From Burkholderiaceae bacterium (GTDB lineage Bacteria > Pseudomonadota > Gammaproteobacteria > Burkholderiales > Burkholderiaceae), in NCBI GenBank assembly GCA_947455485.1, contig CANGNV010000006.1, positions 1 to 64,000 on the forward strand: DNA of 64,000 nucleotides, in the 5' to 3' direction. Made by a program: the position numbers and the translations under genes. Below the pieces are notes generated by a model. It saw nothing but the letters and a program-made list of their open reading frames with translations. It searched no databases and was not told the origin of the DNA. Positions within the stretch are counted from its first letter, which is position 1, and every line of letters starts with the position of its first letter. Positions 26,159-36,232 of this stretch are shown here, piece after piece.

Positions 26159-28605
26159 TGGCAACTAAAAAAACTCCAGGCAGTACTGGTGCAGACGATC
26201 AAGCAGACTTGTTTGCAGGTGAACCGATTGAAATGAATATTGTTGAAGTAGATGAGCCTATTGCTGCTCAAGCTGGTGGCCCTATAGATCCGCATGATCC
26301 TAAAATTGTTGAACTCAATGAAGATGATAAAGATAGCCTAACGCTGGCAGTCTACGCAGAGCGCGCTTATCTTGATTACGCGATCAGCGTAGTTAAAGGC
26401 CGCGCATTACCAGACGTTTCGGATGGCCAAAAGCCGGTTCAGCGCCGTATTCTGTTCTCGATGAGTGAGATGGGCTTACGCGCTGACGCTAAGCCAGTGA
26501 AAAGTGCTCGTGTTGTAGGTGATGTATTGGGTAAGTTTCATCCACACGGCGACCAATCTGCCTATGATGCATTGGTGCGTCTTGCGCAGAGCTTTTCATT
26601 GCGTTACCCATTGATTGATGGACAAGGTAACTTCGGCTCACGTGATGGTGACGGCGCAGCGGCTATGCGTTACACCGAAGCGCGTTTAACCAAAATTGCT
26701 GGTCTCTTATTGAGCGAGATTGATGAAGGTACGGTAGATTTTGCGCCGAACTACGATGGATCTTTCCAAGAGCCTAAGTTGTTACCAGCACGCTTGCCAT
26801 TTGTTCTCCTGAATGGCGCATCTGGTATTGCCGTAGGTATGGCAACCGAAATTCCTTCACATAACTTACGTGAAGTAGCTAGCGCAGCGATTGCTTTAAT
26901 GAAGTCTCCGAAAATGAGTACTTCAGAGTTATTAGAGATCATGCCCGGCCCTGACTATCCAGGTGGCGGTCAAATTATTTCTTCTCCAGCAGAGATTGCG
27001 CAGATCTATGAAGCGGGTCGCGGCAGTCTTAAAGTGCGCGCCCGTTGGTCTGTCGAAGAATTGGCCCGTGGTCAGTGGCAGATTGTGGTTAATGAGTTAC
27101 CGCCATCCACTTCATCACAACGTGTACTGCAAGAGATTGAAGAGATCACCAATCCGAAGGTCAAGGTTGGTAAGAAGACCCTAACCCCTGAGCAGAGCAA
27201 TCTCAAATCTACCATCTTGAATGTGCTTGACGGTGTTCGTGATGAGTCGAGCAAAGATGCTGCCGTGCGCTTGGTATTTGAGCCTAAGAGCAAAAATATT
27301 GATGTCAATGAGTTTGCGAATTTATTGCTCGCTCACACCTCACTAGAGTCCAATGCGCCAATGAATTTGGTGATGATTGGTACTGATGGTCGTCCACGTC
27401 AAAAAGGTCTCAAAGAGATTATTTCTGAGTGGATCTCTTTCCGAGTTGGTACTGTTACACGCCGTACTCAGCACCGCTTAGGTAAGGTGAATGACCGTAT
27501 GCATATTTTGGAAGGGCGCTTAATCGTTCTTCTGAATATTGATAAGGTCATTAAGATCATTCGCAACAGCGATGAGCCTAAGGCTGACCTCATTAAAGAA
27601 TTCAAACTCAGTGATCGCCAAGCAGAAGATATCTTGGATATCCGTTTGCGTCAGTTGGCTCGCCTTGAGGGCATCAAGATTGAACAAGAGTTGAAAGAGC
27701 TCAAGTCTGAGCGTGATGATCTTGAAGGTTTGTTACAGAGCGATACCGTTCTTCGTAAACGCATCATCAAAGAAATCGAATCCGATATGAAGGATTTTGG
27801 TGATGATCGTCGTACCTTGATTCAGGAAGATAAGCGCGCTGTTGCTGAAACTAAAGTATTGGATGAGCCGGTAACAGTCATCGTGTCTCAAAAAGGTTGG
27901 GTGCGCGTACGCCAAGGCCATGAGCATGATGCAACTCAGTTTGGCTTTAAAGCGGGCGATGCTCTCTACGGAACATTTGAGTGCCGTACAGTCGATGTGA
28001 TGCAAGGTTTTGGTAGTGATGGCCGCGTCTATACCGTTCCGGTTAGCGAGTTGCCTGGTGCCCGTGGTGATGGTTCGCCATTAACCAGCTTTGTGAACTT
28101 AGCTGCTGGATCACAAATGGTGGCTTACTATGCTGGCCAGCCGGATGATCTAGTGCTTATTTCTACAAGATCAGGTAACGGCTTCCTTGCAAACGTTGCG
28201 GATATGACTACCCGTAATAAGGCTGGTAAATCTTTCGTTGGCATCGATAGCAAGTTCCCAGGCGGTGATGCACCTCTTGGAGCGGCTAAAGTGACCGCCG
28301 GCATGAAGCAAGTGGCTTGCCTATCTGAAAGCTCTAAGTTATTGGTGTTCCCGCTGGATGAGCTGAAGCGCTTGCCTACAGGTGGTAAAGGCGTCATTCT
28401 GATGGGCTTAGATGACAAAGAGAAGTTGGCGTCTGCAATTGCAGTTGGTCCAGATGGTGCTACGTATTCTGGTGCTGGACGCGCAGGTAAGCCAACCGAG
28501 CTAAGTCTCGATGCAAAAACCTTGAAATCGTTTGCAGGTAATCGCGCGCGTAAGGGTCATTTCGTAGAGCCAAGACTGAAGGATGGAAAGCTCAAAGCAA
28601 ATTAG
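26158..28605 (+). CDS. parC: DNA topoisomerase IV subunit A
   Basis: The 815-residue ParC is the DNA-cleaving subunit. The winged-helix region contains [21 protein letters not shown], and the active-site tyrosine is in [12 protein letters not shown] near residue 180. The QRDR-equivalent stretch [17 protein letters not shown] is intact. An acidic, low-complexity N-terminal ~50 residues precede the core. The C-terminal part contains repeated beta-pinwheel-like blades, with the basic [17 protein letters not shown] near the end. It overlaps parE by one base and is followed by a strong terminator. Confidence 0.96.
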   Translation: MATKKTPGSTGADDQADLFAGEPIEMNIVEVDEPIAAQAGGPIDPHDPKIVELNEDDKDSLTLAVYAERAYLDYAISVVKGRALPDVSDGQKPVQRRILFSMSEMGLRADAKPVKSARVVGDVLGKFHPHGDQSAYDALVRLAQSFSLRYPLIDGQGNFGSRDGDGAAAMRYTEARLTKIAGLLLSEIDEGTVDFAPNYDGSFQEPKLLPARLPFVLLNGASGIAVGMATEIPSHNLREVASAAIALMKSPKMSTSELLEIMPGPDYPGGGQIISSPAEIAQIYEAGRGSLKVRARWSVEELARGQWQIVVNELPPSTSSQRVLQEIEEITNPKVKVGKKTLTPEQSNLKSTILNVLDGVRDESSKDAAVRLVFEPKSKNIDVNEFANLLLAHTSLESNAPMNLVMIGTDGRPRQKGLKEIISEWISFRVGTVTRRTQHRLGKVNDRMHILEGRLIVLLNIDKVIKIIRNSDEPKADLIKEFKLSDRQAEDILDIRLRQLARLEGIKIEQELKELKSERDDLEGLLQSDTVLRKRIIKEIESDMKDFGDDRRTLIQEDKRAVAETKVLDEPVTVIVSQKGWVRVRQGHEHDATQFGFKAGDALYGTFECRTVDVMQGFGSDGRVYTVPVSELPGARGDGSPLTSFVNLAAGSQMVAYYAGQPDDLVLISTRSGNGFLANVADMTTRNKAGKSFVGIDSKFPGGDAPLGAAKVTAGMKQVACLSESSKLLVFPLDELKRLPTGGKGVILMGLDDKEKLASAIAVGPDGATYSGAGRAGKPTELSLDAKTLKSFAGNRARKGHFVEPRLKDGKLKAN

Positions 28606-28636
28606 TTTATTTGACCTAATTGCCTGTTGTGCTGCT

Positions 28637-28675
28637 AAAAAAATCCCGACATCAGATGTAGTCGGGATTTTTTTT
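28637..28675. terminator. Strong bidirectional terminator between parC and the RidA-like gene
   Basis: The 10-bp perfect stem AAATCCCGAC / GTCGGGATTT (28641-28650, 28661-28670) has A-runs before it and an 8-T run after. It ends parC (+) and the convergent RidA-like gene (-). Confidence 0.92.
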
Positions 28676-28679
28676 GATC

Positions 28680-29138
28680 TTAGATTTCTGCGATTAATTC
28701 AATCTCAACGCAGGCGCCTAATGGAATTTGCGCCACACCAAATGCACTACGTGCATGTTTGCCGGCATCGCCAAATACTTCAAAGAGCAGTTCTGAGCAG
28801 CCATTAACAACCAGGTGTTGTTCGGTAAATTCTGAAGTGGAATTGACTAGACCCATGACCTTGACGATGCGCTTCACTTTATCCAGTGAGCCTAAGTGAT
28901 TTTGTAGGGTGGATATCAAATCAATCGCAATTGACCTAGCGGCAGTTTTGCCGGTCTCCGTATCCATATCTTGCCCAAGCTTGCCAACCCAAGGCTTGCC
29001 TTCTTTCTTGGCAATGTGGCCAGATAGAAAAACAGTATTACCGGTGGTGGCTGCCATGACATAAGCGGCAGCAGGGGGTCCGGGTGGAGGTAAATCAATA
29101 CCAAGAGTTTTGAGTCGGTCGCTAATGTGATTTGTCAT
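28680..29138 (-). CDS. RidA family (YjgF/YER057c/UK114) protein
   Basis: The 152-residue protein resembles the RidA superfamily, in which RidA itself deaminates reactive enamine/imine intermediates from PLP enzymes. Family-like stretches are GNTVFLSGHIAKKEGKPWVGKLG, RIVKVMGLVNSTSEF and GKHARSAFGVAQIPLGACVEIELIAEI; the last contains the RSAFGVAQIPLG segment with the conserved Arg. It is about 25 residues longer than RidA, with an extended N-terminus, and belongs to the broader YjgF-like subgroup seen in aromatic or amino-acid catabolism. Activity is not certain. It lies downstream of the VWA gene in the same direction, 57 bp away. Confidence 0.85.
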   Translation of the reverse strand: MTNHISDRLKTLGIDLPPPGPPAAAYVMAATTGNTVFLSGHIAKKEGKPWVGKLGQDMDTETGKTAARSIAIDLISTLQNHLGSLDKVKRIVKVMGLVNSTSEFTEQHLVVNGCSELLFEVFGDAGKHARSAFGVAQIPLGACVEIELIAEI

Positions 29139-29195
29139 ATGAGTTCAATCAAATAAAAAATGGTGTGGTGACAACAATAAATAACTTGTAGTGTA

Positions 29196-30371
29196 TTACT
29201 TCGACAGCTCGCGCATAGCACTTTCTAGGCCATTCAGAGTCACGGGATACATGCGGTCCTTCATGAGGCCTTTCATGATGTCGATGGATTGGCGGTACTG
29301 CCAAACGGATTCCGGCTCTGGATTGAGCCAAGCAAAGTGCGGGAAGTGATCAATCAAGCGATTAATCCAAGCGGCTCCAGTTTCTCGGTTGTTGTATTCA
29401 ACTGATCCGTTAGGGCTCAGAATTTCATAAGGAGACATCGTGGCATCTCCTATGAAAATGAGTTTGTAGTCGGGGCCATACTTATTAATGATGTCCTGAG
29501 TAGCCGTCACCTGGTCACGTCTGCGCCGATTACTTTGCCAGAGGTGTTCATATACGCAGTTATGAAAGTAGTAATACTCCAAGTGCTTGAACTCAGTTTT
29601 GACAGCAGTAAACAATTCAGAAATCCGCTGGATGTGGTCGTCCATCGATCCACCGACATCCATTAGCAATAAGACTTTGACTTGATTATGACGCTCAGGA
29701 CGCATTTGGATATCAAGCATGCCAGCATTCGCAGCGGTGGAATGAATGGTCTTGTCGAGATCCAACTCTAGACTAGAGCCTTCTCTGGCAAATCGACGCA
29801 AGCGACGCAATGCCATTTTGATATTGCGTGTTCCTAGACTCAGATCACTATCGTAATCTTTAAACTCTCGAGCCTCCCATACTTTGATGGCCGTACGATT
29901 GCCGGCACTCTCACCGCCAATGCGAATACCTTCTGGATGATAGCCGCTGTGACCAAAAGGGGATGAGCCTCCAGCTCCAATCCATTTATTGCCGCCGCCG
30001 TGCCATTCCATTTGCTCCTTCAGGAGCTCTTGAAGACGCATTTGCAATGCCTCGGGGCCACCTAATTTTTTGAGCGCTGCCTTTTCTTCTTCAGTTAATA
30101 CGCGTTGTAATTTTTTCTCAAGCCAGTCCAGTGGAATGTCTGGGGCTAAGGCCATGATTTGCTCTACGCCATTAAAGTAAGAGCCAAAGACTTGATCAAA
30201 GCGATCAAAATGTTGCTCATCCTTTACCAAAGTCATGCGCGCTAACTGATAAAACTCATCAATCGAAGGTTCAATGACACCTTCCTTTAAGGCTTCCAAT
30301 AGAGTTAAAAATTCTCGAACAGAAACCGGCACCTTGGCCTCTTTGAGTTTGAGAAAAAATTGAATCAACAT
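29196..30371 (-). CDS. VWA domain (CoxE-like) protein
   Basis: The 391-residue protein has an N-terminal helical part and a C-terminal von Willebrand factor A domain starting about residue 225, with the MIDAS motif DVGGSMDDH (D-x-G-x-S) and a later conserved Thr/Asp region (FIGDATMSPYEI). A glycine-rich linker (GGGNKWIGAGGSSPFGHSG) near residues 145-165 is typical of CoxE-like proteins. It forms a pair with the MoxR-type AAA ATPase 33 bp upstream. MoxR-VWA pairs are thought to act as chaperones that insert metals or assemble complexes; the client here is not evident. Confidence 0.9.
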   Translation of the reverse strand: MLIQFFLKLKEAKVPVSVREFLTLLEALKEGVIEPSIDEFYQLARMTLVKDEQHFDRFDQVFGSYFNGVEQIMALAPDIPLDWLEKKLQRVLTEEEKAALKKLGGPEALQMRLQELLKEQMEWHGGGNKWIGAGGSSPFGHSGYHPEGIRIGGESAGNRTAIKVWEAREFKDYDSDLSLGTRNIKMALRRLRRFAREGSSLELDLDKTIHSTAANAGMLDIQMRPERHNQVKVLLLMDVGGSMDDHIQRISELFTAVKTEFKHLEYYYFHNCVYEHLWQSNRRRRDQVTATQDIINKYGPDYKLIFIGDATMSPYEILSPNGSVEYNNRETGAAWINRLIDHFPHFAWLNPEPESVWQYRQSIDIMKGLMKDRMYPVTLNGLESAMRELSK

Positions 30372-30404
30372 GATTCAGCTATTGCAGTATGGAGGCGCTT
30401 GAGA

Positions 30405-31262
30405 TTAGAGGTGATTGCGATTCATCATGACGAGACGTTCAAACAAGTGAATGTCCTGTTCGTTTTTTAGAAGGGCGCCGTGCAATGGTGGAATCGCAAT
30501 TTTGTCTTCGTTGCTATAAAGCGCCTCAGCAGGGATATCTTCAGCTAGCAATAGCTTTAACCAATCAATTAATTCAGAGGTAGAGGGCTTCTTCTTGAGG
30601 CCGGGCAAAGATCGAATTTGATAGAAAGACTTAAGAGCCGCATCCAGCAATTCTTGCTTGATGTTTGGATGATGGACATCCACAATGCTTTGCATGGTTC
30701 CAGCATCGGGAAATGAGATGTAATGAAAAAAGCAGCGACGCAAAAATGCATCCGGTAATTCTTTTTCATTGTTTGAGGTAATGATGACAAGAGGGCGGTG
30801 CTTAGCTTTAATCAGCTCTCTGGTCTCGTATACATAGAACTCCATGCGATCAATTTCTCGTAAAAGATCATTCGGAAATTCGATATCCGCTTTATCGATC
30901 TCATCAATTAAAAGTACAACGGGTTCATCCGCTTCAAATGCTTGCCAAAGGACCCCTTTAACAATGTAGTTGCGTATGTCATTGACTTTTTCATCGCCAA
31001 GCTGGGAGTCTCTCAGTCGGCTAACTGCATCGTATTCATAGAGTCCTTGCTGCGCCTTGGTGGTTGATTTGATGTGCCATTGCATCAGGGGCATATTCAA
31101 TGCTGCAGCAACTTCCTCTGCCAGCATGGTCTTGCCCGTACCTGGTTCGCCCTTAATCAAAAGAGGGCGCTGCAGTTGAATTGCGGCATTTACCGCTAAT
31201 TTCAAGTCATCAGTAGCTACATAGCTTTGAGAGCCATCAAAGCGGGATTTGGTCTTAGTCAT
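30405..31262 (-). CDS. MoxR family AAA+ ATPase
   Basis: The 285-residue ATPase shows the Walker A motif GEPGTGKT near residue 36, Walker B LLIDEIDKAD, the sensor-1 region VIITSNNEKELPDAFLRRCFFHY (with the Arg finger) and a C-terminal sensor-2 domain. ATG 31262 is preferred over TTG 31277. With the VWA gene it forms the common MoxR/CoxE module that remodels or matures other protein complexes in an ATP-dependent way. No cofactor enzyme that would name the target is adjacent; the c-type cytochrome genes are nearby but divergent. Confidence 0.9.
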   Translation of the reverse strand: MTKTKSRFDGSQSYVATDDLKLAVNAAIQLQRPLLIKGEPGTGKTMLAEEVAAALNMPLMQWHIKSTTKAQQGLYEYDAVSRLRDSQLGDEKVNDIRNYIVKGVLWQAFEADEPVVLLIDEIDKADIEFPNDLLREIDRMEFYVYETRELIKAKHRPLVIITSNNEKELPDAFLRRCFFHYISFPDAGTMQSIVDVHHPNIKQELLDAALKSFYQIRSLPGLKKKPSTSELIDWLKLLLAEDIPAEALYSNEDKIAIPPLHGALLKNEQDIHLFERLVMMNRNHL

Positions 31263-31378
31263 GTCTAGGGCAATCAATTTGTCTTTAAATAGCGCTCAAG
31301 TATAGGTAAAAGGGATGATATTTTCAGTGTTTTCACTGATTTCAAGCTCTGGAATGGTGAATCTTCTCCTGTCTCCGC

Positions 31379-31384
31379 TATACT
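31379..31384 (+). promoter_or_regulatory. Candidate -10 element upstream of the cytochrome genes
   Basis: TATACT at 31379-31384 matches the sigma-70 -10 consensus at five of six positions. No good -35 was found at 17 bp. If used, transcription would start near 31391, just before the FNR-type box. Confidence 0.3.
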
Positions 31385-31393
31385 CTCTCCAAA

Positions 31394-31407
31394 TTGATTT
31401 AAATCAA
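31394..31407. promoter_or_regulatory. Perfect FNR/Anr-type box (TTGAT-N4-ATCAA)
   Basis: TTGATTTAAATCAA at 31394-31407 is an exact FNR-family consensus and a 14-bp palindrome. It lies 20 bp before the first cytochrome ATG (31428), which is unusually close for activation and fits repression better, if TATACT at 31379 is the promoter. Confidence 0.55.
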
Positions 31408-31427
31408 ACTCGTTAATGATGATTTCT

Positions 31428-31793
31428 ATGAAAAAACACCTCATTCTTTCCCAATTAGCCCTCTGCGCTGGCTTGGCTTTTGCTGGTTCTGCCGCTCAAG
31501 CTCAAGATGTCAAAGGTTCCGCTCAGGCTGGACAAGGCAAGGTTTGGCTCTGCATTGGTTGCCACTCCATTCCTGACTACCGCGCTGACTATCCCTTGGT
31601 TTACAAGGTCCCAATGCTAGGTGGCCAAAATGCTGCTTACATCGCAAGCGCTTTGTCTGCATATAAGAAGGGCGAAAGAAAGCATCCAACGATGCGTTCT
31701 ATTGCTGCCAGCTTGTCTGATCAAGACATGGCCGATCTTGGCGAGTACTATGCTGCGCAAACTGCCAGCTCACCAAATAACCCATTGAAGTGA
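31428..31793 (+). CDS. Small exported c-type cytochrome (1)
   Basis: The 121-residue protein has a signal peptide (MKKHLILSQLALCAGLAFAGSAAQAQD) and one heme-binding motif CIGCH, so the heme is attached in the periplasm. A distal Met ligand is probably in the PTMRSIAASL stretch. It is a single-heme class I-like cytochrome c. ATG 31428 gives the signal peptide a normal start; the frame also opens at 31416. It overlaps the extended frame of the second cytochrome, and the two coding regions are 17 bp apart. They may act as a pair of electron carriers to a terminal oxidase or a sulfur/nitrogen enzyme, which is not determined by this sequence. Confidence 0.88.
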   Translation: MKKHLILSQLALCAGLAFAGSAAQAQDVKGSAQAGQGKVWLCIGCHSIPDYRADYPLVYKVPMLGGQNAAYIASALSAYKKGERKHPTMRSIAASLSDQDMADLGEYYAAQTASSPNNPLK

Positions 31794-31810
31794 TATTTAG
31801 AGGCACGTTT

Positions 31811-32155
31811 ATGAAATTCGCACTAATTACCGCCATTTTGTTATCCAGTATTGGTCTAGCTCAAGCTGCTAGCGCTGAAAAAGGACAAGCACTTGTAGAG
31901 AAGGCTAATTGCGCCTCTTGCCATGGTGCAGGTCTCAACGCACCGATTTTGCCGGCTTACCCTAAGTTGGCTGGCCAGTATTCTGATTACCTCTACTACG
32001 CATTAAAGGCGTACAAAGTAGGAAATGGAAATGCTCAATATGGTCGCAATAACGCCATTATGGGTTCCCAAGTTCAGACATTCTCTGATGCAGATATGCA
32101 TGATATTGCTGCTTATATCGCTTCATTGCCAGGAAATTTTGTAGTTAAGAAGTAA
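31811..32155 (+). CDS. Small exported c-type cytochrome (2)
   Basis: The 114-residue protein has a signal peptide (MKFALITAILLSSIGLAQAASA) and heme motif CASCH near residue 35. The conserved MGSQVQTFSDADMHDIAAYIASL end is typical of class I cytochromes; the Met in this stretch may be the sixth heme ligand. It follows cytochrome 1 by 17 bp and ends before a strong terminator, so the two form one transcript. The ATG at 31811 is chosen over the frame start at 31790 because of the signal peptide. Confidence 0.88.
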   Translation: MKFALITAILLSSIGLAQAASAEKGQALVEKANCASCHGAGLNAPILPAYPKLAGQYSDYLYYALKAYKVGNGNAQYGRNNAIMGSQVQTFSDADMHDIAAYIASLPGNFVVKK

Positions 32156-32182
32156 TCCAGAAATTCTTGTCGTATAAGCAAA

Positions 32183-32211
32183 AAAGGCTTAGGTTAATTA
32201 CCTAAGCCTTT
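32183..32211. terminator. Terminator after the cytochrome pair
   Basis: A perfect 12-bp stem AAAGGCTTAGGT / ACCTAAGCCTTT with a 5-nt loop. It follows the second cytochrome by 27 bp and precedes the convergent GntR gene, so it serves both directions. Confidence 0.85.
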
Positions 32212-32244
32212 GTTCTTTATGGGCTTTCGCCTTTTTCCATACAT

Positions 32245-32883
32245 TTATTTAGTTGCCTCAAGACCTCTTGTAAGGTGCTTGCGCATAGCTAGTTCAGCAG
32301 CCAGAGGATCTCTTTTGAGAATTGCCTGAAGAATCTCACGATGCTCTACGAGTGAACTTAATAAACGTCCACTTCTGGTCAATGAATCTCGTCTTTGGAG
32401 TTTTAGCACCTTACGAAGGTCCTCAATCACGCCATTCATCCACTTATTACCAGCGATTTCCTGAATCAGATCATGAAATTTGACGTTTATTTCAAAGAAT
32501 TGGTCGGTATCACGGTCTGCTGCAGCTTTTTCTAGGCGGTGATGCAGGTTATCCAGCTGGGTTAGCTGTGCTTCAGTTGCCTTAATTGCTGTCTCTTTTG
32601 CAGCTTGACCTTCCAGCAGAGAGAGGACGGTAAAGATTTGCTCTAGATCCCGCCGATCAACTTCGGTGACATAGGCGCCTTTATTCATTTTGGTCGTCAC
32701 TAAGCCTTCAGAGGCTAGCACCTTGATGGCTTCACGCATTGGTGTACGTGAAATACCAAAAGCTATCGCCAAGCTTTGTTCGTCTAGCCAGCTCCCAGGA
32801 GTTAGTTCATGGGAAAAGATCTGCTCGCGTAGTCTCTCAGCTACATCTTCGTATAGAGGCCTGTTGATTAGTTTTGTATTCAT
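32245..32883 (-). CDS. GntR/FCD-family transcriptional regulator
   Basis: The 212-residue protein has an N-terminal winged HTH (YEDVAERLREQIFSHELTPGSWLDEQSLAIAFGISRTPMREAIKVLASEGLVTT, residues about 9-65) and a C-terminal FCD ligand domain (about 75-205) with the conserved FHDLIQEIAGN segment that carries a metal-binding His. FCD regulators sense organic acids. It is divergent from the methylmalonyl-CoA mutase gene, with its start 96 bp from that gene's start, so it probably controls the propionate/methylmalonyl pathway and itself. The ligand is unknown; a propionate-derived acid is the natural candidate. Confidence 0.9.
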   Translation of the reverse strand: MNTKLINRPLYEDVAERLREQIFSHELTPGSWLDEQSLAIAFGISRTPMREAIKVLASEGLVTTKMNKGAYVTEVDRRDLEQIFTVLSLLEGQAAKETAIKATEAQLTQLDNLHHRLEKAAADRDTDQFFEINVKFHDLIQEIAGNKWMNGVIEDLRKVLKLQRRDSLTRSGRLLSSLVEHREILQAILKRDPLAAELAMRKHLTRGLEATK

Positions 32884-32888
32884 AATTA

Positions 32889-32896
32889 TGTATACA
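32889..32896. promoter_or_regulatory. Candidate GntR operator (TGTATACA)
   Basis: An 8-bp perfect palindrome TGTATACA sits 5 bp upstream of the regulator's start codon, in the divergent intergenic region. It fits the N-GT-N2-AC-N core reported for FCD-type GntR operators. It could mediate autoregulation and control of the mutase operon. Confidence 0.45.
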
Positions 32897-32979
32897 GTAT
32901 CTAGACAAATTTAAAAAAGTCAAGCAAAATAGCCCTACAAATTTAGTAACAATGCAATAAAGCCAACCGGGAGTGCTTT

Positions 32980-35175
32980 ATGAGTACAAGTGAAAAAAAG
33001 TCAGCATCGAATTCATCCAATACCTGGCCAAATGTGCCGGATAGCAATTTAGATGCTTGGAAAAAATCAGCCCAGAAGTCGGCACCGAATGGTGATGTCG
33101 ATAAATTAGGTTGGCAAACACCTGATGGTATTCATTTAAAGGCTTTGTATACCGCCGAAGATACTGAGGGTCTCCAGTACACACATTCATTGCCAGGATT
33201 TGAGCCATTCGTTCGTGGGCCTCAGGCAACGATGTACTCAGTACGTCCTTGGACCATTCGTCAATATGCTGGTTTCTCAACTGCAGAAGAATCTAATGCG
33301 TTTTACCGCAAGGCGCTAGACGCAGGTGGGCAAGGTGTTTCTGTTGCTTTTGACTTGGCTACCCATCGCGGCTATGACTCTGATCATCCACGTGTGACTG
33401 GCGACGTTGGTAAAGCCGGCGTAGCAATTGATTCTGTAGAAGATATGAAGATCTTGTTTGATGGCATTCCATTGGACAAGGTATCGGTTTCAATGACGAT
33501 GAACGGTGCCGTATTACCGGTACTGGCTGGTTATATTGTTGCCGGCGAAGAACAAGGCGTTAAGCAAGAGTTGCTATCAGGCACGATTCAGAATGACATT
33601 CTTAAAGAGTTCATGGTGCGTAATACTTACATCTACCCACCAGAGCCTTCCATGCGCATCATCGGTGACATTATTGAGTACACCGCCAAGCACATGCCGA
33701 AATTTAACTCGATCTCGATTTCGGGTTATCACATGCAAGAGGCTGGTGCGAATCAGGTTCTTGAATTGGCATTCACATTAGCTGACGGTAAAGAGTACGT
33801 AAAAACTGCATTAGCTAAGGGCTTGGATGTTGATGGTTTTGCTGGTCGTCTTTCATTCTTTTTCGCTATTGGCATGAACTTCTATTTAGAGGTTGCTAAG
33901 TTGCGTGCTGCGCGCCTCCTGTGGTGGCGCATCATGAAATCCTTTGAGCCAAAGAATCCAAAGTCACTGATGTTACGTACGCATTGCCAAACATCGGGCT
34001 GGTCTTTAACTGAGCAAGATCCTTACAACAACGTTGTTCGTACAACAGTTGAGGCCATGGCCGCAGTGTTTGGCGGTACTCAATCTTTGCATACGAATTC
34101 ATTTGATGAAGCGATTGCTTTGCCATCCGAATTCTCTAGCCGTATCGCCCGTAATACTCAGTTAATTCTTCAAGAAGAAACGCATATTACTAGCGTGATT
34201 GATCCATGGGCTGGTTCTTACATGATGGAGAACCTCACCCAAGAGATGGCGGATAAGGCTTGGGAAATTATTCAAGAAGTAGACGCCATGGGTGGTATGA
34301 CCAAGGCCGTGGAAAGCGGTTGGGCTAAGTTGAAGATTGAAGCTGCAGCTGCTGAGAAGCAGGCCAAGATTGACTCTGGCTCTGATGTCATTGTTGGTGT
34401 TAATAAATATAAGCTCGGCAAAGAGGATTTGGTCGATGTCTTGATGATTGACAACGATAAGGTTCGTGAAAGCCAAGTTGCACGATTAAAAGATATCAAG
34501 GCGAAGCGCGACCTCAAAAAAGTGGAAGCTGCGCTGGAAGCATTAACCAAAGCTGCAGAAGAAAATACCGGCAACCTATTAGAGCTGGCTGTGCAAGCAA
34601 TTCGTTTGCGCGCTACGGTTGGCGAAGTTTCTGATGCGTTAGAAAAAGTTTACGGGCGCCATCGCGCCGATACTCAAAAGGTGACTGGAGTGTATGCAGC
34701 TGCTTACGACTCAGCAGAAGGCTGGGAAAAATTGAAGGTAGAGATTGCTGAATTCGCAAAAGACTTTGGTCGTCGTCCACGCGTGATGATTGCGAAGCTT
34801 GGCCAAGATGGTCATGATCGCGGAGCAAAAGTAGTTGCAACTGCCTTCGCTGACTTGGGCTTTGACGTAGATATTGGACCTTTGTTCCAAACTCCAGAAG
34901 AGTGTGCTCGTCAAGCAATTGAAAATGACGTTCATGCTTTAGGAATTTCTACTTTGGCTGCGGGACATAAGACTTTGGTGCCGGCCATCATTGCTGAGTT
35001 GAAAAAGCAGGGCGCTGATGACATTATTGTCTTCGTTGGCGGTGTGATCCCTAGACAGGATTACGACTTCTTGTATGAGGCTGGCGTGAAGGGCATTTAT
35101 GGCCCAGGCACTCCAATTCCAGCATCCGCTAAGGATGTGCTTGAGCAGATTCGCAAGTCTGCAAAGCCAGAGTAA
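32980..35175 (+). CDS. scpA: Methylmalonyl-CoA mutase
   Basis: The 731-residue single-chain B12 enzyme interconverts methylmalonyl-CoA and succinyl-CoA. The catalytic barrel (about residues 30-550) includes [36 protein letters not shown] and [19 protein letters not shown]. The cobalamin-binding domain (about 590-731) carries the base-off histidine in [17 protein letters not shown] element precedes ATG 32980. It starts the operon mutase-meaB-pccB-pccA-epimerase and is divergent from the GntR gene. Length and organisation match the E. coli ScpA / single-subunit type. Confidence 0.96.
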   Translation: MSTSEKKSASNSSNTWPNVPDSNLDAWKKSAQKSAPNGDVDKLGWQTPDGIHLKALYTAEDTEGLQYTHSLPGFEPFVRGPQATMYSVRPWTIRQYAGFSTAEESNAFYRKALDAGGQGVSVAFDLATHRGYDSDHPRVTGDVGKAGVAIDSVEDMKILFDGIPLDKVSVSMTMNGAVLPVLAGYIVAGEEQGVKQELLSGTIQNDILKEFMVRNTYIYPPEPSMRIIGDIIEYTAKHMPKFNSISISGYHMQEAGANQVLELAFTLADGKEYVKTALAKGLDVDGFAGRLSFFFAIGMNFYLEVAKLRAARLLWWRIMKSFEPKNPKSLMLRTHCQTSGWSLTEQDPYNNVVRTTVEAMAAVFGGTQSLHTNSFDEAIALPSEFSSRIARNTQLILQEETHITSVIDPWAGSYMMENLTQEMADKAWEIIQEVDAMGGMTKAVESGWAKLKIEAAAAEKQAKIDSGSDVIVGVNKYKLGKEDLVDVLMIDNDKVRESQVARLKDIKAKRDLKKVEAALEALTKAAEENTGNLLELAVQAIRLRATVGEVSDALEKVYGRHRADTQKVTGVYAAAYDSAEGWEKLKVEIAEFAKDFGRRPRVMIAKLGQDGHDRGAKVVATAFADLGFDVDIGPLFQTPEECARQAIENDVHALGISTLAAGHKTLVPAIIAELKKQGADDIIVFVGGVIPRQDYDFLYEAGVKGIYGPGTPIPASAKDVLEQIRKSAKPE

Positions 35176-35197
35176 TTTAAAAGTTGAAGACATCAGC

Positions 35198-36223
35198 ATG
35201 CTAAATGCAGTTGACCAAGCTTTGGTGAATGATCTCACCGGTGCGCCTTCATCGGCGCAGCGTCGGGCCTTGGCCAAGATCATCACCTTGCTTGAATCTA
35301 CTCGCATGGATCATCGCAAGCGTGCAGATGAGGTGCTTAATACCTTATTGCCAAAGACCGGAAGGTCATTTCGCTTGGGAATCTCTGGTGTACCTGGGGT
35401 GGGGAAATCCACTTTAATTGAAACTCTCGGTCTGTATCTAATTGAAAAAGGTCATCGTGTCGCTGTTCTGGCCATTGACCCTTCTTCAAGCTTATCTGGC
35501 GGATCCATTCTGGGTGATAAGACCCGCATGGAGAGGTTATCGGTATTAGATAAGGCCTTTATTCGTCCGAGCCCATCATCTTGCACATTAGGCGGCGTAG
35601 CTGAGAAAACGCGTGAAGCGATGTTGGTTGCTGAGGCCGCAGGCTTTGACATTGTGATTGTTGAAACCGTCGGCGTTGGTCAAAGTGAAATTGCAGTTGC
35701 CGGTATGACAGACATGTTCTTGCTGTTGCAATTACCCAATGCCGGAGATGATTTGCAAGCAATTAAAAAAGGCGTCATGGAGATTGCCGATCTGATTGTG
35801 ATCAATAAGGTTGATATCGATCCAGACGCCGCAATGCGTGCCCAATTATTTATTACGAGCTCTCTACGTCTTTTGGGCTTCCAGGGTAACCCTGATCACG
35901 CTTCACACGATCAGGAGTATTGGCATCCTACCGTCATGACGCTGAGCGCTCTAGAGGGTAATGGCGTACCTGAGTTGTGGGAAAAAATTCTGCATTTTCA
36001 GAAGCTACAAAACGCTAACGGCAAATTGCAATCCCGCCGCAAACAGCAGTCTGGAGCATGGATGTGGGATCGCATCGATGCGGGCCTTAAAAACGCCTTT
36101 CAGAATCACCCCGCAGTACAAACACTTTTACCGGGTCTGAGTGCCGAGGTAAATCAAGGAACCATGGCCGCTTCTGTTGCTGCGAGACGTTTACTCGAAG
36201 CAATGGGACACGAATTTTTCTAA
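35198..36223 (+). CDS. meaB: Methylmalonyl-CoA mutase-associated GTPase
   Basis: The 341-residue G3E-family GTPase protects and reloads the mutase with adenosylcobalamin. The P-loop is GVPGVGKSTLIE near residue 60, the switch Asp-rich region LAIDPSSSLSGGSILGDKTRM, and the guanine specificity motif NKVD. ATG 35198 (MLNAVDQ) is chosen; the frame is open back to 35099, but that part overlaps the mutase gene and does not look like the family. It lies 22 bp after the mutase stop, as in many propionyl-CoA operons. Older names include ArgK. Confidence 0.93.
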   Translation: MLNAVDQALVNDLTGAPSSAQRRALAKIITLLESTRMDHRKRADEVLNTLLPKTGRSFRLGISGVPGVGKSTLIETLGLYLIEKGHRVAVLAIDPSSSLSGGSILGDKTRMERLSVLDKAFIRPSPSSCTLGGVAEKTREAMLVAEAAGFDIVIVETVGVGQSEIAVAGMTDMFLLLQLPNAGDDLQAIKKGVMEIADLIVINKVDIDPDAAMRAQLFITSSLRLLGFQGNPDHASHDQEYWHPTVMTLSALEGNGVPELWEKILHFQKLQNANGKLQSRRKQQSGAWMWDRIDAGLKNAFQNHPAVQTLLPGLSAEVNQGTMAASVAARRLLEAMGHEFF

Positions 36224-36232
36224 GGAGTAGTT

